A stretch of DNA of 12,965 nt from an uncultured Actinomyces sp. (GTDB lineage: Bacteria; Actinomycetota; Actinomycetes; Actinomycetales; Actinomycetaceae), in contig CALISI010000003.1 of assembly GCA_938041695.1 (NCBI GenBank), positions 1-12,965 of the forward strand, in the 5' to 3' direction. The position numbers and the translations under genes were made by a program. Of the stretch, positions 1-7,146 are shown in pieces; the first letter of the stretch is position 1; every line of letters begins with the position of its first letter. The notes beneath the pieces were generated by a model. The model worked only from the letters and a program-made list of their open reading frames with translations. It was not told the DNA's origin and searched no databases.

Positions 1-1793
1 ACCAGTGGTCCTACCACTCGCGCCTCTACGAGGCCGCCGCCCGCGTCGGCGACGAGCCCGACCTCGAGATGGTTCAGCTCAACTCCTTTGGCTGCGGCGT
101 CGATGCGATCACCGCCGACCAGGTCCAGGAGATCCTCGAAGGCCGCGGTGACGTGCACACCGTCCTCAAGATCGACGAGGTCTCCAACCTGGGTGCCGCC
201 AAGATCCGCCTGCGTTCCCTCGACGCGGCGATCACCGAGCGCGCCTCCCTCGCCTCGACAATCGACGAGGCCGGGGCCGGGGATGGCGAGAACGGCGCCG
301 ATCGGGCGGAACTGACCCCCGCCTCGTCCGTGGGCTTAGTGTCGGGTTCCGTCGACACGGCCACCCTGCGCGACCCCTCCGGGGACGCCGCCCGCGAGGA
401 GGAGGCCGGGCACATCCAGGCGCGCGCCGTCTTCACCGAGGAGATGCGCGAAGCCGGATACGAGATCCTCGCCCCTCAGATGTCCCCGATCCACTTTCGC
501 TTCCTCATCCCGCTGTTCGCGAGCGCGGGCCTGAAGGTGCGCGTGCTCGAGCACACGAGCCGCACCTCCATGGAGGTCGGCCTCAAGTACGTCAACAACG
601 ACTCGTGCTACCCGGCGATCGTCGTCATTGGCCAGCTCCTCGACGAGTTCATCTCCGGACGCGCCGACCCCGATCGCACGGCCGTGGGCATCACCCAGAC
701 GGGCGGCATGTGCCGCGCCAGCAACTACGCGGCCCTGCTGCGCAAGGGCCTGCGCGACGCCGGATACGCGCAGGTGCCCGTCATCGCCCTGTCCGTCCAG
801 GGCTTCGAGGACAACCCCGGCTTCCGCCTGGGCGTCACCAACATCCACAAGGCCATCGAAGCCTTCGTCATTGGCGACGCCATCCAGTCGATGCTGCTGC
901 GCGTGCGCCCCTACGAGATCGAACCGGGCTCGGCGATGGACCTGTACCACACGTGGGACGGCTACGTCCAGGAGTGGATCACCTCGGGACGCGTGGCGGC
1001 CCTCGGCGGACGCGTCTCCTACGGAAAGATCATCCGCGAGTGCGTGCACGCCTTCGACGCCCTGCCCCTGCGCGACATTCCCCGCAAGCCTCGCGTCGGC
1101 CTGGTTGGCGAGATCCTCGTGAAGTTCCACCCCGACGCCAATAACCACGCCGTCGATGTCATCGAAGCCGAGGGATGTGAGGCCGAATTGCCCGGCCTCA
1201 TGCAGTTCTTCCACAACTCCGTGGCCACCGCCGCGTGGGACAAGGAGAACCTGGGCATCGAGGGCAAGCAGCGCTACATCATGCCGATCGTGCTGTGGGC
1301 GCTCAAGAAGTACGAGAAGCCCGTCCACCGAGCGTTTGCTGCAACGAACGGCAAGTTCGAGGCGCACCGGCCCATCGAAGAGATGATCGAGCGATCCCAG
1401 GACATCGCCCGCCTGGGCAACCAGGCCGGCGAAGGCTGGTACCTGACCGCCGAAATGGTCGACATGATCGAACACGGATGCCCGAATATCATCTGCGCCC
1501 AGCCCTTCGCGTGCCTGCCCAACCACGTCGTCGGCAAGGGCATGTTCCGCGCGCTGCGCACCCGCTACCCCGAGGCCAACATCGTGGCCGTCGACTACGA
1601 CCCCGGCGCCTCCGAGGTCAACCAGCTCAACCGCATCAAGCTCATGCTGGCCACCGCCCTGCAGGACCGGCAGGAGCGCGACGGCGACGTCCTGCAGCTC
1701 GTGGACGCCGAAGAACCGGCGTCGTGCGGAGGATCCGGCTCGGTGATGCTCGGCATGCCGACGATCCCCACGAGGCGTGCAGTTTTCCGCTGA
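1..1793 (+). CDS. Acyl-CoA dehydratase activase-related protein (DUF2229/HgdB-like C-terminal part), 5' partial
   Basis: The reading frame is open from base 3 to a TGA at 1791-1793 (about 596 codons) and enters from the left edge, so the true start lies outside; the ATG at 69 is internal. The sequence matches the C-terminal half of the large fused proteins that carry an HgdC/BadF-type ATPase activase plus 2-hydroxyacyl-CoA dehydratase-like parts. Visible signatures are LNSFGCG near 84-104, NNDSCYP with its Cys at 606-608, TGGMCRASNY with its Cys at 711-713, and QPFACLPNHVVGKG near 1500-1540. These cysteines are the expected [4Fe-4S] ligands. The family is thought to couple ATP hydrolysis to low-potential electron transfer in anaerobes, but the substrate of the fused form is unknown. 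A low-complexity acidic/Ala-rich linker (about 222-428) interrupts the conserved blocks. The gene converges on the GH2 gene. Confidence 0.88.
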   Translation, partial: QWSYHSRLYEAAARVGDEPDLEMVQLNSFGCGVDAITADQVQEILEGRGDVHTVLKIDEVSNLGAAKIRLRSLDAAITERASLASTIDEAGAGDGENGADRAELTPASSVGLVSGSVDTATLRDPSGDAAREEEAGHIQARAVFTEEMREAGYEILAPQMSPIHFRFLIPLFASAGLKVRVLEHTSRTSMEVGLKYVNNDSCYPAIVVIGQLLDEFISGRADPDRTAVGITQTGGMCRASNYAALLRKGLRDAGYAQVPVIALSVQGFEDNPGFRLGVTNIHKAIEAFVIGDAIQSMLLRVRPYEIEPGSAMDLYHTWDGYVQEWITSGRVAALGGRVSYGKIIRECVHAFDALPLRDIPRKPRVGLVGEILVKFHPDANNHAVDVIEAEGCEAELPGLMQFFHNSVATAAWDKENLGIEGKQRYIMPIVLWALKKYEKPVHRAFAATNGKFEAHRPIEEMIERSQDIARLGNQAGEGWYLTAEMVDMIEHGCPNIICAQPFACLPNHVVGKGMFRALRTRYPEANIVAVDYDPGASEVNQLNRIKLMLATALQDRQERDGDVLQLVDAEEPASCGGSGSVMLGMPTIPTRRAVFR

Positions 1794-1864
1794 CCGAGGC
1801 GAGGCCGGGGGCGCTGGGCTCTCAGTCGCATGCGCACGCCGCGCCTCAGTCGTTGCTTGCGCGC

Positions 1865-3475
1865 CTACATCGGCAACTCGCCGCGCGCAATCTCGAAGCC
1901 GGGCGGGGCCCACCCCGTGTTGTAGGACAAACGCACCGAGACCTCGCGCAGTCCTGAGGCAGGCCACGGCACGGGGAGGAAGCCCGTCTCGCCCGGCGCG
2001 ACATCCAGGGACGCCGAATACTCCCACGTTTCGTGGCCCTCCTCGACCACGCGGCACAGGAACTCCAGATCCGACGTGGACGTGAACGTCATATGGTTGC
2101 GTACCGTCACCCCCGAGTACGAGGGTGCCACCGTCACCGGCGCGTAGTGCAACTCCTCGCCTCGCACCTTGCGCAGGTCCGGGAAACGCGCCTGGGAGTA
2201 CTCCGGGCGCGTCGGATCGAGCGTGTGCACGGCTCGGACCTCGTCCTCGTCCTCCCCGATCGCCCAGGCGATGACGCTCGGGTGCGCGCGATCACGGCGG
2301 ATCGCCGCCTCGAGAGCCTCATCCCGGGCCGCACCCGGACCATACAGGTGTGACGTGCAGGTGATCACGTACACCCCATACTCGTCCGCCAGCTCCAAGA
2401 AACGGGCGTGCCCGGGCGCCTCCCCGACCACGACCGTGTTCACCCCGTGGCGCTTACACCACACGATGTCGTCAATCATCTCCGGCAGGCCGACCGCCAA
2501 ACCCGTGCGCCCGTCGCATTCGCAGCGGCGCACACCCCGCAGGATCAGGGGCTTGCCGCCTAAAGCAATGCCCTGCGCCGTCGCCTCAACGTCGCGGAAG
2601 CCGAGGTCAAGGGAAACCGTGTCCTTGACCCCCTCCTCGTCGCGCAGCGTCACAATCAGCCGGTACAGCGCCGGCTCCTCGGCGCTCCACGGGATCACGT
2701 CCAGACCCCGCGCGGTCACAAGCTCATCAGGAGAAGCGACAGCAGACCACAGCCTCTCCTGCTCGGTCTCGTTCACGAGCGCGGCGTGAACCTCGACACC
2801 GCCCGTCGTTTCAACCCGCAGTGTCAGCGCGCCCGCGCGACCATCGTGGGACGCCACCGGCACCACGTCCACGATGTGAGCCGGAGGCCTGGCCTCCAAC
2901 GACACCTCGCGGAACAAACCGTGGCAGCACACCGGCGAATCCATCAGCAACACGACGAGTGTATGCGAGTGAGTAGGCTGCAACGCGCCGGTCACGTCGA
3001 AGGCCGCAGGAATGAAACCGTCCGCGCAGAAACCAACGAACGTTCCATCAACCCACGCGTAGAGAGGGCCGGAGAAGCCGCCGAAAGTCAGCGTCATCAT
3101 CCAGCCGCGCTCAACCGCCTCCTTCAATGGGGCATCGAAGATGAACTCGCGGCGCAGAATCGAGGCGTGCACCAGGTCGGAGGGCTCTTCGTCGCCGACA
3201 CGGGAGGCGTCCTCCTCGCGGGCCTGACCCTCACCGCGCATCCACGAGCCGTCCAGCTCAAGGACGCCGGGCACAGACGTCGCGCCGAAATTCTGATGAG
3301 TGGGAGCACAACGAATCAGCTCCGAAGCGGTGCCAGTGGCACCGGTAACCTGCCAGGTGCTCGACAGCATCTGAAGTGGCCTGCGTGACCTCCACGTCGC
3401 GTGCACCGTCAGGCGGTTCACCGACGCCCCCGGGTCCCGCAGCCATGCAATGTCTGGTTCCGGGATGTGCTTCAT
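1865..3475 (-). CDS. Truncated LacZ-type glycoside hydrolase family 2 protein, probable pseudoenzyme
   Basis: A 536-residue protein with ATG at 3475. Domains by similarity: jelly-roll sugar-binding domain (about 20-195), Ig-like sandwich (198-295), first part of the TIM barrel (about 300-425, with LGGKPLILRGV and HPSVIAWAIG), then directly the LacZ domain-4 type fold (about 445-536, ending WAPPGFEIARGELPM). LacZ-type enzymes are roughly 1000 residues, so about 200 barrel residues with the nucleophile Glu, and all of domain 5, are absent. The acid/base site HPSVI-W-x-GNES reads HPSVIAWAIGEDED, and the DEANIETHG metal/substrate strand reads ITCTSHLYG, so both known catalytic stations are lost. 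The frame is intact with no internal stop, which argues for a retained protein rather than random decay. It could be a sugar-binding protein or a recent pseudogene. No strong Shine-Dalgarno sequence is visible before the ATG. No signal peptide is seen, so it is probably cytoplasmic. Confidence 0.82.
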   Translation of the reverse strand: MKHIPEPDIAWLRDPGASVNRLTVHATWRSRRPLQMLSSTWQVTGATGTASELIRCAPTHQNFGATSVPGVLELDGSWMRGEGQAREEDASRVGDEEPSDLVHASILRREFIFDAPLKEAVERGWMMTLTFGGFSGPLYAWVDGTFVGFCADGFIPAAFDVTGALQPTHSHTLVVLLMDSPVCCHGLFREVSLEARPPAHIVDVVPVASHDGRAGALTLRVETTGGVEVHAALVNETEQERLWSAVASPDELVTARGLDVIPWSAEEPALYRLIVTLRDEEGVKDTVSLDLGFRDVEATAQGIALGGKPLILRGVRRCECDGRTGLAVGLPEMIDDIVWCKRHGVNTVVVGEAPGHARFLELADEYGVYVITCTSHLYGPGAARDEALEAAIRRDRAHPSVIAWAIGEDEDEVRAVHTLDPTRPEYSQARFPDLRKVRGEELHYAPVTVAPSYSGVTVRNHMTFTSTSDLEFLCRVVEEGHETWEYSASLDVAPGETGFLPVPWPASGLREVSVRLSYNTGWAPPGFEIARGELPM

Positions 3476-3487
3476 GTAATGAAAATA

Positions 3488-3513
3488 CCATTTAATTTTT
3501 AGTCATGAAATGG
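3488..3513 (-). promoter_or_regulatory. AT-rich upstream patch with CCATTT/AAATGG inverted repeat
   Basis: Just upstream of the GH2 start (minus strand) the DNA becomes strikingly AT-rich, from about 3476 to 3540. Within it, CCATTT (3488-3493) and AAATGG (3508-3513) form a perfect 6-bp inverted repeat with a 14-nt spacer. This geometry suits a dimeric repressor operator over a promoter, but no -35/-10 pair with good spacing could be picked, so the assignment is tentative. Confidence 0.3.
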
Positions 3514-3657
3514 CAATTTTTCTGAAATGCAGGTAAATGTGCCTTGATATACGGAATATCTACGGGTGACAAGTGGGATGGCGACCGCATTCTGGGATTT
3601 TTGGTCACGGCGATGGGCATAATTGCCGTTCCTGGGAGGTGCCGTTTGGGCATAACG

Positions 3658-3699
3658 AACCCCGGCCTCGTCCCTGAAAGGAGGAACGAGGCCGGGGTT
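3658..3699 (-). terminator. Hairpin terminator of the OPT transporter gene
   Basis: A perfect 14-bp stem, AACCCCGGCCTCGT (3658-3671) with its complement (3686-3699), encloses a 14-nt loop. It lies about 40 bases beyond the OPT stop codon on the minus strand. No clear U-run follows on either strand, which is common in high-GC actinobacteria. The core ACGAGGCCGGGG is the same as in the hairpin at 8170-8211. It may also stop transcripts on the plus strand. Confidence 0.7.
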
Positions 3700-3740
3700 A
3701 CGTGCCGAAGGGGTATGCCCCTCGCTCGTGCGTCGCGCGC

Positions 3741-5741
3741 TTACTTCGCGGCGGACTCGCGATCCGAGTCGCGTGTGATCTTATGGGCGAAGCCGTAGAG
3801 CAGCCACGTCGCGCCCGCGAAGAACACGAGGCCCAGCACGTTCGCGATCGGCGTGAAGCCATCGCCGATGAACGGCAGCGCCAGCGGGGATTCCGACCCC
3901 GTTGCGCCCGCGATGCCCGCGTAGATGACGCCGAAGAGAGACTCGCCCACGATCAGACCCGTCGCAGCCAGCGTGCCGAAACGCTTCGCGCGCTCCGCGT
4001 CCGCCTGCTTGGAAGCCCACCTGTTGTACAGGAAGCCAATCAGGCCGCCGATCGGGATCAGGATCGTGAGGGAAATAGGCAGGTAAATACCCATGCCGAC
4101 CGCCAGCGGAGGTAGGGCCAGCTTGCCCTTCGACGCGGGGCGCAGGACCTCGTCGATGATGATGACGACAACGCCGATCGCTGCGCCAATACCCAGGAGC
4201 TTCCAGTCGATGCCGCCGCCGAGCACGCCCTTCGCGAGCGAGGAAATCAGTGAGGCCTGCGGGGCCGCCAGCGCATCCGGGCCAGCGCCCGGCGCACCCT
4301 GGAAGCCGAAGGAGTTCTGCATGAGCTCCAGGACCGGGGGAATGATCAGCGAGCCGAAGACAACACCGATGACCAGGGCGACCTGCTGCTTCCACGGGGT
4401 CGCGCCCACCAGCTGGCCGGTCTTCAGATCCTGCAGGTTATCGTTCGCGATCGTCGCGATGCAGAACACGATCGCGGACGTGAACAGCGTGTAGGCGATG
4501 AGCGCCGTGTTCTCCTCCGTCGTCGAACCGCGGCCGTGCACCGCCAGGATGACGACCGCCGTGATGACGACGACCAGCAGACCGACGCCCGAAACCGGCG
4601 AGTTCGACGAACCGATGAGGCCTGCCATGTAACCACAGACGGCCGCGACCAGCAGGCCCGCAAGCAGAATGAACAGAACCGAAATAGCGATCAGAACCGC
4701 CGTGTTGTGCTCGATCTGCGTGCCGCGCATGAACCACCACAGCAGACCCGCGATCGGAACCATCGCCACGAAGATAGAAACGATGACCCACTTGCCGGGG
4801 ATGTCCTGCTCGGTGCGGTCGATCTGCACGCCGTTCTCCTTGGTGCTGCGAGAGGCGCGCAGCGACTCCGACATGCCGCGGACAATCGGGCCCATGATCT
4901 TGATGAGCGTCCAGATGGCGGCGACAGCCATGACGCCCGCGCCGATGAAGCGCACGTCCGTCTTGAAGACCGTCGACAGGGCCTCAGTCAGGTCCTTCGC
5001 GCCGTCCAGCTGGCCGTTCGCGTACAGGGGCAGCAGGACGCCGTAGGAAATCACCATGCCGATGAGCATCGCGACGCCCACCGTCATACCGACCAGGTGG
5101 CCCACGCCGATCAGGGCGAGGGACAGGGAGGTCGAAATCATCGTGCCCGTCGAACCGATCTTGAAAGCGGTACCGACCTCGGAGGCCGTCACCTTCAGGT
5201 AGCCGAACAGAGCCATCGCCGCCGAGGCCAGAGCGCCCCAGGTGATCGCCAGCAGGCCGCGCTTGTTGTCCTCGCCGGAATCCGTCGAATCGCCAACCTT
5301 CAGGATCTCCGCGCCCGCCACGCCCTCTGGGTACGGCAGATCCGAACCCGTCACGAGCGCGCGACGCAGAGGAATCGAGTACATGACGCCCAGCGCACCG
5401 CCGACCGCGCACACGAACATGGTCTCCCAGTACGGGAAACCGCTCCACCAGCCGACGATCACGAGGCCGGGGAGGACGAAGATGACAGCCGACAGCGTGC
5501 CTGCCGCCGAAGCGATCGTCTGAACGATGTTGTTCTCCTGGACGGTGTGATCACCCCAGAAGCGCAGAACCGCCATCGAGATGACGGCCGCCGGGATCGA
5601 CGTTGCGAACGTCAAGCCGACCTTCAGACCCAGGTAGACGTTCGCGGCCGTGAACAGCAGCGTAATAATGCCGCCGAGGATGATGCCACGCAGGGTCAAT
5701 TCTTTGAGCGACGTTTGCTTCGTCGCGTTTGGCGCAGACAC
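3741..5741 (-). CDS. OPT family oligopeptide transporter
   Basis: A polytopic membrane protein, 666 residues from the chosen start. The sequence after the start (SAPNATKQTSLKELTLRG) leads into a first hydrophobic helix and the motif AANVYLGLKVGLTFATSIPA, typical of prokaryotic OPT/YSL-type transporters. The rest is a succession of about 14-16 hydrophobic segments and a soluble stretch rich in charged residues around the middle (SRSTKENGVQIDRTEQD). The family imports oligopeptides or metal-chelate peptides with the proton gradient; the substrate here is not predictable. I place the start at GTG 5739-5741 because GAAAGGA (5748-5754) sits 6 nt upstream. The frame stays open to a TTG at 5837, but that lacks a ribosome site. 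A loose promoter candidate is TTGAAA (5832-5837) with TACCAT (5807-5812), 19-bp spacer. The gene is transcribed alone, divergent from the tRNA, and ends before a strong hairpin. Confidence 0.92.
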   Translation of the reverse strand: MSAPNATKQTSLKELTLRGIILGGIITLLFTAANVYLGLKVGLTFATSIPAAVISMAVLRFWGDHTVQENNIVQTIASAAGTLSAVIFVLPGLVIVGWWSGFPYWETMFVCAVGGALGVMYSIPLRRALVTGSDLPYPEGVAGAEILKVGDSTDSGEDNKRGLLAITWGALASAAMALFGYLKVTASEVGTAFKIGSTGTMISTSLSLALIGVGHLVGMTVGVAMLIGMVISYGVLLPLYANGQLDGAKDLTEALSTVFKTDVRFIGAGVMAVAAIWTLIKIMGPIVRGMSESLRASRSTKENGVQIDRTEQDIPGKWVIVSIFVAMVPIAGLLWWFMRGTQIEHNTAVLIAISVLFILLAGLLVAAVCGYMAGLIGSSNSPVSGVGLLVVVITAVVILAVHGRGSTTEENTALIAYTLFTSAIVFCIATIANDNLQDLKTGQLVGATPWKQQVALVIGVVFGSLIIPPVLELMQNSFGFQGAPGAGPDALAAPQASLISSLAKGVLGGGIDWKLLGIGAAIGVVVIIIDEVLRPASKGKLALPPLAVGMGIYLPISLTILIPIGGLIGFLYNRWASKQADAERAKRFGTLAATGLIVGESLFGVIYAGIAGATGSESPLALPFIGDGFTPIANVLGLVFFAGATWLLYGFAHKITRDSDRESAAK

Positions 5742-5926
5742 GAAAAATCCTTTCGCTGCGTTGAGTAGATACCCTGCAAGAGTAGAGCATGTATACGCTG
5801 CCGTGGATGGTATGCGGTCGCTTAATCTCGTTTTCAAGCGTTCTAAACGGGGAGGTGGTGGCTGCTTTGTGTGTTGCCGTGTGATCTTGCGGGGTTGTGG
5901 CCCTGCTCCCAGCCTGCCCGGTCGAT

Positions 5927-5957
5927 TTGCGCGCGAAGGGGGAGAGTGTAGTAGAGT
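5927..5957 (+). promoter_or_regulatory. Putative promoter of tRNA-Ser
   Basis: TTGCGC (5927-5932) resembles a -35 box and TAGAGT (5952-5957) a -10 box, with a 19-bp spacer and 10 bases to the first tRNA nucleotide. TAGTAG (5949-5954, 16-bp spacer) is an alternative -10. Picked by eye. Confidence 0.4.
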
Positions 5958-5967
5958 ATACGGGTAA

Positions 5968-6057
5968 GGTAGCGTGTCCGAGCGGCCGAAGGTGCAGCAC
6001 TCGAAATGCTGTGTGGTGTCACAGCCACCCTGGGTTCAAATCCCAGCGCTACCGCCA
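5968..6057 (+). tRNA. tRNA-Ser (anticodon CGA)
   Basis: A full cloverleaf can be folded. The 7-bp acceptor stem is GGTAGCG with CGCTACC. The anticodon stem CAGCA/TGCTG closes the loop CTCGAAA, with CGA at 6002-6004. There is a long variable arm (about 6012-6030), as expected for a class II serine tRNA, and a T arm CTGGG-TTCAAAT-CCCAG. The discriminator G is at 6054 and the CCA end is encoded (6055-6057). It reads UCG codons, which are frequent in this high-GC window. A strong terminator starts 3 nt downstream, so it is a monocistronic tRNA gene. Confidence 0.96.
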
Positions 6058-6060
6058 CTG

Positions 6061-6087
6061 CCGCCCGGCCCCAATGGGGCCGGGCGG
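6061..6087 (+). terminator. Rho-independent terminator of tRNA-Ser
   Basis: A perfect 12-bp GC stem, CCGCCCGGCCCC (6061-6072) with GGGGCCGGGCGG (6076-6087), has a 3-nt AAT loop and is followed at once by TTTTGTTA. This is the most canonical terminator in the window. Confidence 0.93.
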
Positions 6088-6384
6088 TTTTGTTATACCT
6101 GAATGGTGTGTGCGTGCTTGTTGCTTGTTGCGCCGCTGGTGTTTCGGGCGCCGTCGGGCCCGGCCGCCCGCGAGGCTAGGCGTCCTCACTTCGTTCGGCG
6201 CCGCGCCTCGAAGCCCGCCCGGGCCCTCCGGTCCCTCCGGCGCCCTCCACACCAGTGGTGCCTGGTCGCTGATGCGTGGTTCGGCGCGTCGGCTCGTTGT
6301 CCGGCCGGGCCCTGTCGCCGTCCACGGGCGCTGCGGCCTGGCCCTGGGTTGCTGCATGTTGCTCAGTTGTGGCTGTCAATCCGC

Positions 6385-6497
6385 AATTTCGCACGTAATT
6401 CCCGTCTCGCTGTTTCAAACTTTGAATTCGTATCGTTGGAATTGCAACGTTTTCGTGAGGTCTCAAAAAATGACCGAGATAAATTACGTGCGAAATT
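6385..6497. repeat. Inverted-repeat element I (16-bp perfect arms)
   Basis: AATTTCGCACGTAATT (6385-6400) recurs as its exact complement AATTACGTGCGAAATT (6482-6497). A shorter inner pair, TCTCG (6405-6409) and CGAGA (6475-6479), continues the stem. The interior is AT-rich and holds TTCAAA-C-TTTGAA (6414-6426) and CGTTG/CAACG (6434-6438 with 6445-6449). The arm core TCGCACGT resembles the 20-bp unit of the element at 6791-6939, differing by an indel. The role is unknown: a structured RNA, an operator array or a remnant small mobile repeat are all possible. Confidence 0.7.
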
Positions 6498-6568
6498 TAT
6501 CCGGAGCTTGTCTCACCGTTGCGCGTGGAGCCCCGCAGCTGGGCCTACCAATCCCTCCACACCGGCAG

Positions 6569-6654
6569 CAATGGGGGTTTTACGCCATGCGAAGCCCTCT
6601 TACGGCGTGTCGCCGGCGTGTCGGAGCCTTGGATGGCGTAATTTCCCCCGATTG
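6569..6654. repeat. Imperfect inverted repeat
   Basis: CAAT-GGGGG-TTT-TACGCCAT (6569-6588) is mirrored by ATGGCGTAA-TTT-CCCCC-GATTG (6633-6654). TTACGCCAT/ATGGCGTAA is a perfect 9-bp core, and the G5/C5 blocks and CAAT/ATTG ends also pair, with small internal mismatches. The loop is about 45 nt. The function is unknown. Confidence 0.5.
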
Positions 6655-6690
6655 GTGACGGCGAGGCCGCGACTTGAGGTCGCGTGGCTG

Positions 6691-6761
6691 CCAAAGTGCA
6701 GACCCGTTGGGTGAAAAACGGCGAAATAGGACTGTTTTGGCTGAACGGGTCTGCGTTTTGG
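6691..6761. repeat. Long stem-loop (18-bp arms, 2 mismatches)
   Basis: CCAAAGTGCAGACCCGTT (6691-6708) pairs with AACGGGTCTGCGTTTTGG (6744-6761), with 11 perfect inner pairs, two mismatches, then 5 more pairs. An inner AAAAC (6715-6719) and GTTTT (6734-6738) continue the hairpin. It has the look of a dispersed palindromic intergenic element or structured RNA. No flanking gene ends close enough for it to be an ordinary terminator. Confidence 0.65.
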
Positions 6762-6790
6762 TGGATTCGGTGTCTGGCGTGGCGTGTTGA

Positions 6791-6939
6791 TCGCACGCGA
6801 ACCCGCTATTGCGAGTGGTAACCCTCTATGTCGCACGTTAACCCGCTATGTGGAGTGTGGGCGGGGTGCCCAGGATCGTATTAGCGGGTTAACGTGCGCA
6901 TTAGAGGGCCCGCGTGCGAAATAGCGGGCCTGGAACAAC
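6791..6939. repeat. Inverted array of 20-bp units, three direct then three inverted
   Basis: Three head-to-tail 20-bp units occupy 6791-6810, 6811-6830 and 6831-6850; the third reads TCGCACGTTAACCCGCTATG. After a 29-nt spacer the same unit appears reversed at 6880-6899, 6900-6919 and, partly degraded, 6920-6939. The inner units give a perfect 17-bp inverted repeat (6832-6848 with 6882-6898). Both middle units carry CCCTCT where the others have CCCGCT, so unit order is A-B-C / C'-B'-A'. No coding sense is apparent. Confidence 0.8.
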
Positions 6940-7055
6940 TTGAAGGCTCGTGTGCAGGTGAGGGAGCTCGTCTGTGGTTGAGCTGATGTGGGAGAGTGGC
7001 CTAGTCGCTGTGGAAGGGACTGTGTGGGGCGGTGGTGGCAGCTGGCCCCTCTGCT

Positions 7056-7146
7056 GGCATGGTTAACCCTTCAATGCGCACCTACACCCTATTGGTGGCA
7101 TGGTGGGCGGCCTGCCCACGTAGCCACCCATCGGGTTAGCGTGCGC
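7056..7146. repeat. Second array of the same 20-bp unit with nested hairpin
   Basis: Two units in direct order (7056-7075 with GGTTAACCC; 7076-7095 with GCGCAC) and one inverted (7127-7146 with GGGTTAGCGTGCGC) keep the 20-bp register seen at 6791-6850. The arms 7077-7108 and 7114-7145 pair over 23 of 32 positions around a 5-nt loop, with perfect blocks GGTGGC and GTGGGC near the centre. It is a more diverged relative of the 6791-6939 element. Confidence 0.65.

Noticed and set aside
1792..1851. Possible bidirectional terminator between the convergent genes
   Set aside because: GACCGAGGCG (1792-1801) can pair with CGCCTCAGTC (1842-1851) with one mismatch, but the loop is 40 nt, there is no U-run and the stem overlaps the stop codon. 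Too weak to list.
336..2057. Long open frame on the minus strand (573 codons)
   Set aside because: It is antisense to the activase-related gene, low in complexity, has no family resemblance, and runs across the convergent gene end. Long antisense frames are usual in high-GC DNA.
3544..3798. 84-codon plus-strand frame after the AT-rich patch
   Set aside because: It crosses the terminator hairpin at 3658-3699 and overlaps the end of the OPT gene; no ribosome site and no family resemblance.
5897..6658. 253-codon plus-strand frame
   Set aside because: It runs straight through the tRNA gene and its terminator, so it cannot be a real gene.
6545..6796. Possible 83-residue gene on the minus strand
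   Set aside because: It covers two inverted repeats (6569-6654 and 6691-6761), has no ribosome site and no recognised homologue. The apparent protein reflects the repeat sequence.
6791..6939. Chromosomal origin with DnaA boxes
   Set aside because: The units do not contain a TTATCCACA-like box, and no dnaA, dnaN or rpmH gene is near.
6791..7146. CRISPR array
   Set aside because: The 20-bp units abut with no spacers, both orientations are present, and no cas gene is nearby.
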